Positions 9,742 through 18,435 of a stretch of 64,000 nucleotides of DNA are shown one piece after another. Both the position numbers and the translations under genes were made by a program. Source of the stretch: Verrucomicrobiota bacterium (GTDB lineage Bacteria > Verrucomicrobiota > Verrucomicrobiia > Opitutales > Opitutaceae); contig JACRKC010000073.1 in the NCBI GenBank assembly GCA_016235555.1, forward strand, positions 115,535 through 179,534. Reading direction: 5' to 3'. The notes below the pieces were generated by a model. That model saw only the letters and a program-made list of their open reading frames with translations, had not been told where the DNA came from and made no database searches. Position 1 is the stretch's first letter. Every line of letters starts with the position of its first letter.

Positions 9742-12700
9742 TCAGAATTCGCCCCGCACGCCCGCAACCATCTTCGGGCCGGTCTTGAGCGTCTGCCGGT
9801 CGGCCGCCCAGTCGGGCGTGGTGTCGTTGTGCCGGCGCAGGCCGAGGAGGTTATACTTGTCGTTGAAGTCGACGAGCGTGCCGTAGATCTCGAACCGGCG
9901 CGTGAGGCGGTATTGCAGGCTGGCCTGGTAGCTGAGGCTCGCGCGCGACCAGTCGTAGGTGTTGGCGGGTATCGTGGCGCTGGCGGCGATCAGATTGCCG
10001 CGGATTTCCTCACGGTAGGTGCTGCTGAATTTGGCGGCGAAGCGTCCGCGCGTGAAATTCACGCCCCAACTCAGGTTCGACGGGAAGAAGCCGGAGAAAT
10101 CGCCCTTGTTCGGGCCGGTGACGGTGCGGCGCGTCCAGTTGGCGAACACCTGGAGGCCGCGCGCCCAGTCGGGCAGGAAGGTGAGGTTCTGCTTGTAGGC
10201 GAGTTCGATGCCGCGCAACTGCGCGTCGCCGCCGTTGCGCACGGTCGCGATCGTGTAAACGCCGGCGGCGTCGCCACCGACCACGCCATACTGATCGAGC
10301 AGGTCGGGCGTGGCCGCGGTGTTGGTCGCGACGAAGAAGCCCTTGATGTCCTTTTGGAACATGTTGATCGAGGCGGTGACGTTTTTCAGGAGATAGGACT
10401 CGAGCGAGACATCGTAGCTGTTGGCCGACCACGGCTTCAGGCTGGTGTTGGTCACGGTGATGGTGCCGGTGGTCGCGGTGGCGTCGGGCAGCGTGACGGA
10501 GGGGACGATGTTGGCGATGGGCGGGCGGCCGACGGACTGCGCGAAACCGAAGCGCAGCACGAGATCGTCGCGGATCGTGTAGTTGGCATTGAGCGAGGGG
10601 TAGTAGCCGGAATACGTGCGCTTCACGTGGATACCGCGCTCCTTGTAGCGCAGCAGCGCGCGCTGGATCGGATCGGTCGAGATCAGGGTGGGCTGGCCGG
10701 CGGCGTTGCGCACGACGTTGCCGCGGGCGTCCTTCACGTATTGCGCGGTGGGATCGTTGAGCGGGCCCCAGCCTTCGTCATCGGTCTGCTCGTAACGCAC
10801 GCCGCCCACGAGCCAGAGGCGGTTCTTGAGCAGGCGCGCGTCGAGCCGCAGGAAACCGGCCGTGATGTCCTCCGCCAGCTTGCGGGAACCGTTCACCTGC
10901 GTGGTGTAGGAGGTGGCGATGTCGGGCACGAAATACTCCGGACGCTGCTGGAAAAGCCGGTAGGTGAGCAGCGGGCTGACCCAGCGCACGCGGCCGCCGG
11001 CCCAGACCGGGCCGCTGGCGGAGTAGGCTTCGTCGACGATGCCGTATTGGCCGACGATGCGGTCGGCCGCGGTGCCGGTGGGGCGGAAATTCCACGTGTA
11101 GGCGCCGGTGTTGCGGCCCTTGCTCTTGAACGGCTGGAACATGCCGCCGATTTTCACGCTGAACGGGATCGCGGTGTCCCAGTCGCGCCCGAGGTCGACC
11201 TTGAACTCGCTCTTGTTGGAGTAGTAGGCCGGGTAGGTCGAGGTGGCCGAGGTGAGCGTCATCAGATTGCCGTCGCGCGGATCGACGACGCGGCCGGCGC
11301 GGTCGACGACGGTGTAGGCTTGCGGGCGGGTCGCCTCGACGGAGTCGCCCGAGGTGTTGATGCCGGCGGCGTTGATGACGAGGCCGCTGATGGCGGTGTT
11401 CATCACGTAGAAGAAGCCGTTGTTGGTGTTGCCGTAGAACGAGCGCGAATCGGAGTCGCTGAGGCTGGCGTTGAGGCGCCAGATGTCGCCGCGGTGCTCG
11501 TATTTCACGAGCGCCTGGCGGGTGTTGCTGTTGATGCGCAGAGGCGACTGCGTCTGCGTGATCGCGCCGTTGCCGGCGGCCGCGCCGGTGACGGAGTTCT
11601 GGTTGCCGGTGGCGCCGGCGTTGAAATCGACGCGCAGGCCCTCCTCGTATTGGACGGAGTCGCGGTTGCGGTATTGGAGGCTGGCGCTGAGCACGTCCTG
11701 CGGGCCGATCTTCCAATCGACGCCGATGCGGCCGGACTTGGTGCGCAGGCGCACGGGTGTCCAAGTCGAGTTGATATTGGTCATATACAACCGGGTGAGA
11801 TCCCAGGTGGAAATGGTGCCGATCTGGGCGCGGTAGGTGTCGTTCCATGCGGCGTTGGCGGTGACCGCGAGCGACTTGTTGATCGGGCGCAGGTAATTCA
11901 GCTCGAGCGACGGCATCAGGTTGCGCGAATCGAGCCCGGGGAGCATGCCGGGCATCTTTTTGAAACTGGTGCCGAGGTCCGTATACCAGCCCGAGTAGAG
12001 GTTGTAGGTGAACTGCGGCTTGGAGCGCTCGAAACCGCTGCGGCTGATCACGTTGATACCGCCGCCGAGGTTGGCGGGCATGTCGGGCGTGGGCACCTTG
12101 GTGACCTCGATGCGCGAGACGTTGTTGACCGGCACGACGTTGAGTCCGGCCGCGCGAGTCTGGCCCGTGAGCACCCCGGTGACCTCGGTGCCGTCGATCG
12201 TGATGATGCCCTGATCGCCGGGAAGGCCGCGCACACTCGTGCCCGACACACCCGGGATGAAGCGCATGAAATAGGTCAGCGTGTCGTCGAAGCCGGTCGG
12301 GTATTCATCGAAGGCAACGACGTTCTTGATGCTCGGCGCCTGGCGCTGCTCGTTCAGCGCAAGGGTCTGTGCGCTGATCTCGCGATCCGCGACGACGCTG
12401 AACGCCTCCATCCGCACGGTGTCGCGATCGGCCCCGGGGCGGTCGAGGGAGAAGTCGCGCGCGACGCTCCGGCCGGCCAACACGGTGACCGCCTCGACCT
12501 TGTCCGCCAACCCGAGGTAGCTCACCCGCACGCGCACGGTGCCCGGCGGGACGTTGGCGAGCAGAAACTCGCCGCGCGCATCGGTCACCGTCGTGCGCAC
12601 GGAATCTTCGATGGAGATGGCGACGTTGGGCAGGAAGGCCCCGGTGGCGGCATTCGACACGCGGCCGTGGATCGAGCCGGACGATGCCGTCTGCGCGCCG

Positions 12701-12852
12701 AGCGGAAGGAGCAAAAATCCGCCCGCGACCAACAGGATCGAGCCCGGGCGACACCACGCGGTGAGAGACGAGGGCCAACGGGCCGGGTGGGCCCGGCCGC
12801 GGGTGATGCCGCAGAGCGCAATCCAAAGCCGGATGACGAAATTCGAATTCAT
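9742..12852 (-). CDS. TonB-dependent outer-membrane receptor
   Basis: The 1036-residue protein has an N-terminal export region, a carboxypeptidase-regulatory-like beta sandwich (GSIHGRVSNAATG onward, about residues 58-140), a plug domain (SIKNVVAFDEYP; VRGLPGDQGIITIDGTEV; NNVSRIEVTKVPTPDMPANL) and a large beta-barrel ending in Phe (AGVRGEF), as expected for Bam-dependent insertion. RMEAFSVVADRE near residue 150 resembles the segment before the plug in Opitutaceae receptors. It would import an oligosaccharide or another large ligand across the outer membrane using TonB energy. Its neighbours (sialidase-like and DUF1080 proteins, MFS) suggest a glycan substrate. Confidence 0.92.
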   Translation of the reverse strand: MNSNFVIRLWIALCGITRGRAHPARWPSSLTAWCRPGSILLVAGGFLLLPLGAQTASSGSIHGRVSNAATGAFLPNVAISIEDSVRTTVTDARGEFLLANVPPGTVRVRVSYLGLADKVEAVTVLAGRSVARDFSLDRPGADRDTVRMEAFSVVADREISAQTLALNEQRQAPSIKNVVAFDEYPTGFDDTLTYFMRFIPGVSGTSVRGLPGDQGIITIDGTEVTGVLTGQTRAAGLNVVPVNNVSRIEVTKVPTPDMPANLGGGINVISRSGFERSKPQFTYNLYSGWYTDLGTSFKKMPGMLPGLDSRNLMPSLELNYLRPINKSLAVTANAAWNDTYRAQIGTISTWDLTRLYMTNINSTWTPVRLRTKSGRIGVDWKIGPQDVLSASLQYRNRDSVQYEEGLRVDFNAGATGNQNSVTGAAAGNGAITQTQSPLRINSNTRQALVKYEHRGDIWRLNASLSDSDSRSFYGNTNNGFFYVMNTAISGLVINAAGINTSGDSVEATRPQAYTVVDRAGRVVDPRDGNLMTLTSATSTYPAYYSNKSEFKVDLGRDWDTAIPFSVKIGGMFQPFKSKGRNTGAYTWNFRPTGTAADRIVGQYGIVDEAYSASGPVWAGGRVRWVSPLLTYRLFQQRPEYFVPDIATSYTTQVNGSRKLAEDITAGFLRLDARLLKNRLWLVGGVRYEQTDDEGWGPLNDPTAQYVKDARGNVVRNAAGQPTLISTDPIQRALLRYKERGIHVKRTYSGYYPSLNANYTIRDDLVLRFGFAQSVGRPPIANIVPSVTLPDATATTGTITVTNTSLKPWSANSYDVSLESYLLKNVTASINMFQKDIKGFFVATNTAATPDLLDQYGVVGGDAAGVYTIATVRNGGDAQLRGIELAYKQNLTFLPDWARGLQVFANWTRRTVTGPNKGDFSGFFPSNLSWGVNFTRGRFAAKFSSTYREEIRGNLIAASATIPANTYDWSRASLSYQASLQYRLTRRFEIYGTLVDFNDKYNLLGLRRHNDTTPDWAADRQTLKTGPKMVAGVRGEF

Positions 12853-13035
12853 GGGCTGCTGGGGTGTGAGGTTTGACGGCGCTCAAGGCCGCGCATCGGG
12901 GTCAGGGACGGCAAACGTGGTCTGCGGATTGAAATTCGTCCGGCCCACGGGGCCTCCGCTAGCGGAAACTGCTGGTAACTTGCCTTGCCCACACATCCGC
13001 CCGGTGCCTCCGGTCGGCCCCGTGCCGGCGGCCCT

Positions 13036-14424
13036 TCAACCCGCCTTCGCGGCGGGCCGCGCGGTGTGGCCCGCCAGCACGTCCCACTTCGCGCGCACCG
13101 GCCGATCGAGCATTCGCGCAGCCTCGTCGTCTCCGCTGATCGTTTCGGTGACCGGATCCCAACGCACGGCCCGGCCGCCGCGGATCGCGATGTCGGTGAG
13201 CAGGCTGACGGTGTCGGAGCGGATCGCCGCTTCGAGCGGGCTGATGGGCGCCTGCCGGCTGCGGACACAGTCGATGAAGTTGCGGGCATGCGACGCGGTG
13301 CGGGTGAGGCGGATCTCGTTCTCCCCCACTTCATGGTTCTGCAGATTGCGGTCGCTCGTGTAGAGCGCGGTGCGGTCGACCGACAGCCAGCCCTTGGAGC
13401 CGGCGAACAGCACGCCCTCTTCGCGGTAGAACCTCCGCCGGGCGCGGATGACCGGCTCGGCGATGCGCCCGCCCATGAAGCGCACGCGCACGTTGTTCGG
13501 GTAATCGAGCCGCATGTCCCACGACTCGATGGTGTCCCACAGGCTGCCGGCCGGCGGAAGGATGCCGGAACCTTCGAGGCGCGACGGCCCGCTGCGATCG
13601 CAATCGAGCGCCCAGTGCACGATGTCGATCGGGTGCGCGCCCCACCCGGCGATGAAGCCCAGCGCGTAGTCGTGGATGTGGTAGCCGCCGTATTTCGTGC
13701 AACGGTCGGCGGTGTAGGGCTGCATCGGCGCCGGGCCGATCCACATGTCGTAATCGAAATCCGGCGGCGGCGGGAGCGGCTCGTTCGATCCGTAGGGCTG
13801 CGAGGCCTGCCGCAGCTGCGAGCCCATGTCGGGACACCACGCGAGCACCTCCTGGATTTCACCGAGGTAGCCGTTGCGCACCAGTTCGCAGGCGCGGCGG
13901 AACTGGTGCATCGAACCGCGCTGCTGCGTGCCGTATTGCACGACGGTCTTCTTCTGCGCCACGAGCGCCCGCAGCTTCTGCGACCACGTCAGCGCCAGGC
14001 TCAGCGGCTTCTCGACATACACATCCTTGCCCGCGAGCGCCGCGGCGTAGGTGAGCGGCACGTGCCAGTGGTCCTGCGTGCTGATGACCACGCCGTCGAT
14101 GTCGGACCGCGCGAGCACGTCGCGGAAATCCCCGACCGCCTCGCAGACCGTCTGCCCGTGCGCTTGGTTGATCAACCCGGCCACCTGCTCGCGGCGCTGC
14201 CGGAAGCAATCGCAGGTGACGACCACGCGCGCATCGTCGAGCTTGCCCGCGAAATCGCTCATGAGGTTGGAGCGCCCCCGCGAGCCGCAGCCGATGGCGG
14301 CGAGGCGCACCTGGTTGCTGGGCGCGTTCTGGCCGCGCAGGCCGCCCGGCAGAATCAACGGCGCGACCGCCGCGGTCGCGGCGTGCGCCAGAAAACGGCG
14401 GCGGGTGAGATCGGTCGGTTTCAT
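13036..14424 (-). CDS. Gfo/Idh/MocA-family oxidoreductase, Tat-exported
   Basis: The start at 14424 gives 462 residues with a twin-arginine signal (TRRRFLAHAATAAVAP). The Rossmann motif is LAAIGCGSRGRSN, followed by DGVVISTQDHWHVPLTYAAALAG and the signature DVYVEKPLS (EKP) near residues 135-142. The family uses NAD(P)(H) tightly bound to the protein and oxidises or isomerises sugars. The large C-terminal domain with GGYHIHDYALG and WGAHPIDIVHWAL is typical of Planctomycetota/Verrucomicrobiota periplasmic members. It overlaps the stop of the DUF6807 gene by ATGA, so the two proteins are probably made together. Confidence 0.9.
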   Translation of the reverse strand: MKPTDLTRRRFLAHAATAAVAPLILPGGLRGQNAPSNQVRLAAIGCGSRGRSNLMSDFAGKLDDARVVVTCDCFRQRREQVAGLINQAHGQTVCEAVGDFRDVLARSDIDGVVISTQDHWHVPLTYAAALAGKDVYVEKPLSLALTWSQKLRALVAQKKTVVQYGTQQRGSMHQFRRACELVRNGYLGEIQEVLAWCPDMGSQLRQASQPYGSNEPLPPPPDFDYDMWIGPAPMQPYTADRCTKYGGYHIHDYALGFIAGWGAHPIDIVHWALDCDRSGPSRLEGSGILPPAGSLWDTIESWDMRLDYPNNVRVRFMGGRIAEPVIRARRRFYREEGVLFAGSKGWLSVDRTALYTSDRNLQNHEVGENEIRLTRTASHARNFIDCVRSRQAPISPLEAAIRSDTVSLLTDIAIRGGRAVRWDPVTETISGDDEAARMLDRPVRAKWDVLAGHTARPAAKAG

Positions 14425-15446
14425 GATCGTGATCGGGAGTTCGTTTCGCCCAGCGGCGCGCTCGCGGCGAAGTGTGCCCACTCGGACTCGAGCGCGGCGT
14501 CGGCCGGCGGCTCGTTGTCCACGCGCAGGAGGTAGCGCAGCGTCAGCGGCTGGCCGGGTGCGAGAGGCAGTGGCTCGTTCTGGAGCAGGGCCGCGTTGAG
14601 ATACCAGAACGGCGACGGCGGCGCACCGCCGCGGCTCCGCCGCAGCACCTGATACCACGGCGTGGGGTGGCGCGGATTCGCCGGATGATCGAACATCGCC
14701 AGACCCGCCGCGCGACCGTCCACGGTTCCGGTGAGCGCCGCCCATTTCGCCGGCTGGCGCTGGGCCTCGGCATCACGCCGGCCCGCGCTCGTGCGCAACG
14801 CGACCTCGGTCAGAAAGCGATCGCCGCGAAACGACAGGCCGGTGTAGCCGCCCCAGTCCTTGCCGTCGGGGTGGCCCGGCGGCGGCGTGCGATCAAGCAC
14901 GACCGGCCGGCGCGCGCGCGCCGTTTGCTCCCACCCGATCCGGTAGCTGCCGTCCTCGCGCGGCAACTCGATGGCAAGGTCGATGGTGTCGTCCATGACC
15001 ACCGCATCGTCGCGGTCGGCCGGATGGTATTCCAGCCGGAGGCGCACGCGCGCGCCGGTGTCGCCGGTGTGCAGCACGCGGCGCTCGGCGATCCGCGTGA
15101 CGCCCTCCGGCCGGCCGCCGGGCCGGTCCTCCTCCCAATAGTTCACCCGATCGATGAACTTCCACGAGTGCCAGAGCCCGTGGTGCCAGCGGTGGTCGGG
15201 CGGCGCCACCTGCGTGAGGCAGCGGCCGTCGGCGGTCTGCAACGGATGAAAATGCGGCTTCGCCAGCCCGGCCGCGAAATTGAGCCGCCACACCAGCCCG
15301 CACGGACCGACGAGCCCGACGGACTCCGGGCCGCCGACTTCCCAGCGATAGCGTTGCGTCGCGACCCTCGCCTTGGGCCGGGGAACCACGTCCGGCCGGA
15401 CGGCGGGTGCGGCGCCAGCTCTCTCATCGGTGCGGGTTGTTTGCAT
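14421..15446 (-). CDS. DUF6807 (PmoA-like) protein
   Basis: The start at 15446 gives 341 residues. The protein shows the DUF6807 hallmark DHRWHHGLWHSW (about residues 83-94; HxHHxGLW type) and FAAGLAKPHFHPLQT just before it. Longer in-frame starts reach into the upstream gap but lack support. No clear signal peptide is seen. The family is annotated PmoA-like because of distant similarity to methane monooxygenase subunit A, but it is a soluble beta-sandwich family found in sugar-catabolic clusters and commonly beside Gfo/Idh/MocA genes, as here. Confidence 0.82.
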   Translation of the reverse strand: MQTTRTDERAGAAPAVRPDVVPRPKARVATQRYRWEVGGPESVGLVGPCGLVWRLNFAAGLAKPHFHPLQTADGRCLTQVAPPDHRWHHGLWHSWKFIDRVNYWEEDRPGGRPEGVTRIAERRVLHTGDTGARVRLRLEYHPADRDDAVVMDDTIDLAIELPREDGSYRIGWEQTARARRPVVLDRTPPPGHPDGKDWGGYTGLSFRGDRFLTEVALRTSAGRRDAEAQRQPAKWAALTGTVDGRAAGLAMFDHPANPRHPTPWYQVLRRSRGGAPPSPFWYLNAALLQNEPLPLAPGQPLTLRYLLRVDNEPPADAALESEWAHFAASAPLGETNSRSRS

Positions 15447-15714
15447 GGGGATGTCCTGCCGGCAACACTGGCTCCATGGCCCGGCCACTATCACCGGGTT
15501 CGTTCCGCGTGCGACCGAAAATGACTGGTCACTTCGAGTGAGCAGTGTTGGAAACTGGAACTCCACCCCGGCGAGTCCAAACTCCGCTTCGCTCCGCAAC
15601 CCGCCCGGCCGGAGCCGCCGCCCGCCCCGCGCGATCTCCTCCATGCCGCCCTCACCTTCCTATCGCAGCCCGCCCGCCGCGCTCCCCTTCCGCGCCCCCG
15701 GCCGCCGGACTGAA

Positions 15715-16737
15715 ATGTCCCTGCGCCGCCGCACCCGCCGCCACCTGCCAGCCGCCGTCCGCTTCCCTCCCCTGGTCGCAACCGCGATTCTCTCGCTCGC
15801 CGTCGCCATCCCCGCCGCGCAGACGGCCGGGACCGGCGGCGCCGACTTCGACACTTTTCGCGTTTCCCGGCTGGAGTGCGTGATCGGCAACAACGCCGCG
15901 GCGGGCGAACACCGCACCGGCTACAACGGGCTTTTTCGTCTGACCGCGCCGGGGGGCGCCCCCACCGCGTTTGTGCCGACTTTCGCCGGACTCAACCTCG
16001 AACACTACTTCGACGGCCGGCTGACACGCGGCAACGCGCCGGTGACGTTCGAGCCGCGCCACGCTCCCATGCAATTCCGGCGTCTCGGGCCGACCACCGC
16101 GGAACTCGTCCAGCCGGCGACGCCGGTCTACGGCGTCGAGAGCCGCACGGTGTTTGAGTTGCGCGAGCCCTACTACATTGACGTGACGTATCGCGCGAAG
16201 CCGCGGGCCGGCGGATTTCAGGGCGGTTTCCTCGGCGTTTTCTGGGCCTCCTATATGAACGGCCCGCACGACAAGAGCATCTACTTTCTCGACGGCAGTT
16301 CCACGCTCGCGGCGCCGCGGTGGGTGCAGTTCGCGTCGCAGGTGCACGGCCGCGACGCCACGGTCCGCGCCGCCGCCGACCAACTCGAATTCGTGATGGA
16401 GGCCGATCCCCGGAATCTCACGCGCAACTTCTCGCCGCTGCGCTACGGCGCGCCCTTTTTCTACGGGCGCTTTCACGACATGGTGCTGATCTACATTTTC
16501 CGGCCGAATCCCTACCTCCGCTTTGCCCATTCCCCGTCCGGCGGATCGCGCAACGCCGCCGGCGACGACACGAATCCGGCGTGGGACTTCCAACTCGTGA
16601 TGCCCGAAGCCGAGGCGCTGAAAGGCCTGCAACTCGACCTGCGCCTCGTCTACAAACCGTGGGTCGGGCGCGACGACGTGCTGCGCGAAGTGCGGAGCTG
16701 GCTCGGCACCGCGGGCGACTCACTCAAACCAAAATGA
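15715..16737 (+). CDS. Exported protein of unknown function
   Basis: The 340-residue protein has an Arg-rich N-terminus followed by a signal peptide (PLVATAILSLAVAIPAAQT). The rest is beta-rich (FRVSRLECVIGNN; GLNLEHYFDG; YYIDVTYRAKP; MNGPHDKSIYFLDG; FYGRFHDMVLIYIFRP). I recognise no named domain. The many aromatic residues are compatible with a carbohydrate-acting or carbohydrate-binding jelly roll. It is the only plus-strand gene in this block, diverges from the DUF6807 gene and overlaps the tail of the next convergent gene by 18 bp. Confidence 0.7.
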   Translation: MSLRRRTRRHLPAAVRFPPLVATAILSLAVAIPAAQTAGTGGADFDTFRVSRLECVIGNNAAAGEHRTGYNGLFRLTAPGGAPTAFVPTFAGLNLEHYFDGRLTRGNAPVTFEPRHAPMQFRRLGPTTAELVQPATPVYGVESRTVFELREPYYIDVTYRAKPRAGGFQGGFLGVFWASYMNGPHDKSIYFLDGSSTLAAPRWVQFASQVHGRDATVRAAADQLEFVMEADPRNLTRNFSPLRYGAPFFYGRFHDMVLIYIFRPNPYLRFAHSPSGGSRNAAGDDTNPAWDFQLVMPEAEALKGLQLDLRLVYKPWVGRDDVLREVRSWLGTAGDSLKPK

Positions 16738-18426
16738 GTGGAGCTTGGCGCGGTTGAGCCAGAAGTGCAGCCGCACGGCGCGGTCCTTCAGCACCGTCAA
16801 ATCGGCGCCGCTCTTCCAGGCGAACGTGGCGTCGACCGCATCGCCGCGAAAATCCTGCGCCTGCTCGTAATTCCAGCCCTCGATCCAGTCGCCGTCGTTG
16901 ACGCCGTCGCCGCGCCGCAGCGCCACCCGGATGAAGCCACCCGGCTCCGTCTGCGCGTTGAGGTGCAGTCTCCCGCCCGGCAGCGCGAGCGGTTTCGTGA
17001 GCACGTAGCCTTCCTTCGGTGCGTCGAGCGACACGAAGCCATCCTGCCGCAGCGTCGCCAGGCCCAGGCCCGAGCCGCGACCGGCCTTGACCTGTTGGGT
17101 GACGTGGCGCGCCTCGTGGCCGGAGTAGAGCAGCGAAATCGTCCCGTCTTTCTCGTAGAGCCCCTGGTGCACATAGACCATGCCCGCGTCGAACTCGCCC
17201 GGCACTCCAGTCTCGAGAAAAATCGGCCGGCGCGGATGCCGTTCCCAGTGGCGGCCGTCACGACTCCAGGCCAGCTCGATGTCGAGTTGGTGCGACTTCG
17301 GTCCGTTGCGGACGGGGCCGGCATAGCTGGGGTCGTCCATGTAGAGATAGAAATTCTGGAGGAAACCGACATACATCCCCTGATAGGGCACGACGACGAG
17401 CGAGTAGAACATGTTCGCGGTGTCGGCCTCGTCCGGGAAGATGATCGTCTCGGGCTGCGTCCATGTGATCAGGTCTTTGCTCTCCGCGTAGGCCACGCGG
17501 CGGATCTGGCCCGCGTTGATCGACGGGCGGCGATACATCATGAACACGTCGCGCTGCGAATTATAGACGAGGTTGTTATGGGTGTCGGTGCGGCCGCGGA
17601 TGACAGGGTTCTCCGGCTGGTCCTTCCAGCGCACGCCGTCGTCGCTCCACATGATGCGCACCTCCATGCCGTGCGTGGTGCCCGGCAGCGGCGGGTTCTG
17701 CGTGACGGAACACAACATGGCAAACCGCCCCCGCGCGCGCAGCCGCTCCGGCACCTCGATCACGCTCACGGCCTCGTGGGTCATGCCCTTGACCGCGTTG
17801 ACCACGTTGTTGGCGCGACTGCCATCGTAATCCACCACGCCCAGCGACGGCGCGGTCCAGCGCCGCAAATCGTCCGATTCGTAGTAGGTCTGGAAGATCG
17901 ACAGGTTCTCCTTGGGCCGCTTCGTGTCCCACGAGCAGGCCCAGAGGCGGAATTTGCGGCTCGCCTCGTCGTGGAGAAAGCAGCTCCCGAAATGCACCCT
18001 GGCCAACTGCGGCTCGCCCGGCAGCACGGGATTCTTCGCAAACTTCACCGGCGCGTGGACCGTTCGCTCGACGCCCCACGCATCGTCGATCACCGCGCGG
18101 TCGAACATCAACTGCCGCACGCGGCCCACGCGGATCGGCTCGGTCGGCGTGATCGAGTAGGAGCCTTCGATCAGGAACTGGCGCGCCGTGAAATTGAAAT
18201 ACGGCGGATGACTCCCGCCCGCCTCCGCACGCGGCGGCGGCTCCGCCGCGACCGCGACAGACGCCATCACGAAAAACCAACGCAACGGAGCGTCGAAAAA
18301 AGAAGCCTTGGGCCGGACCTCCGGGCCGGCCGCTGGCGACGCCGGCCACGGCGACGATTGCGGCCCGCCCCGAGGTCGGGCCCGGCCTTTCGCGACGTTC
18401 TCGAATATGAATCGATGATGCCACAT
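16720..18426 (-). CDS. Putative five-bladed-propeller glycosidase, exported
   Basis: The 568-residue protein has beta-propeller features of the GH32/GH43-like superfamily: HFGSCFLHDEASRKFRLWACSWD, WSDDGVRWKDQPENPVIRG, SRDGRHWERHPRRPIF and a C-terminal beta-sandwich part. Its N-terminus is unusual. The hydrophobic signal segment (PLRWFFVMASVAVAA) is preceded by about 40 residues, about 30 of which are encoded by a dispersed palindromic repeat (18303-18391). No good start exists downstream of the repeat, so the repeat probably lies in frame within the leader. It lies 9 bp after the stop of the upstream putative glycosidase, so they form an operon. The substrate is unknown. Confidence 0.75.
   Translation of the reverse strand: MWHHRFIFENVAKGRARPRGGPQSSPWPASPAAGPEVRPKASFFDAPLRWFFVMASVAVAAEPPPRAEAGGSHPPYFNFTARQFLIEGSYSITPTEPIRVGRVRQLMFDRAVIDDAWGVERTVHAPVKFAKNPVLPGEPQLARVHFGSCFLHDEASRKFRLWACSWDTKRPKENLSIFQTYYESDDLRRWTAPSLGVVDYDGSRANNVVNAVKGMTHEAVSVIEVPERLRARGRFAMLCSVTQNPPLPGTTHGMEVRIMWSDDGVRWKDQPENPVIRGRTDTHNNLVYNSQRDVFMMYRRPSINAGQIRRVAYAESKDLITWTQPETIIFPDEADTANMFYSLVVVPYQGMYVGFLQNFYLYMDDPSYAGPVRNGPKSHQLDIELAWSRDGRHWERHPRRPIFLETGVPGEFDAGMVYVHQGLYEKDGTISLLYSGHEARHVTQQVKAGRGSGLGLATLRQDGFVSLDAPKEGYVLTKPLALPGGRLHLNAQTEPGGFIRVALRRGDGVNDGDWIEGWNYEQAQDFRGDAVDATFAWKSGADLTVLKDRAVRLHFWLNRAKLHSFWFE
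18303..18391. repeat. Palindromic repeat, family R2, inside a coding region
   Basis: The arms are GGGCCGGACCTCCGGGCCGG (left) and GGCCCGCCCCGAGGTCGGGC (right), flanked by AAGCC and GGCCTTT. The copy at 20271-20359 has the same layout. This copy lies in frame in the N-terminal leader of the putative glycosidase and encodes the Pro/Gly/Arg-rich stretch between its ATG and its signal sequence. Confidence 0.7.
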
Positions 18427-18435
18427 GGTCCGGCC

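Noticed and set aside
12770..12810. Palindromic repeat in the leader of the TonB receptor
   Set aside because: GGCCGGGTGGGCCCGGCC is short and has no second matching arm, so it is not clearly part of family R2.
9574..12876. 1100-codon open frame antisense to the TonB receptor
   Set aside because: High-GC shadow of a well-supported gene; the product is Arg/Gly/Val-rich with no domain. Similar long antisense frames (61338-63836, 22729-25155, 37244-39598, 16738-18783) were rejected for the same reason.
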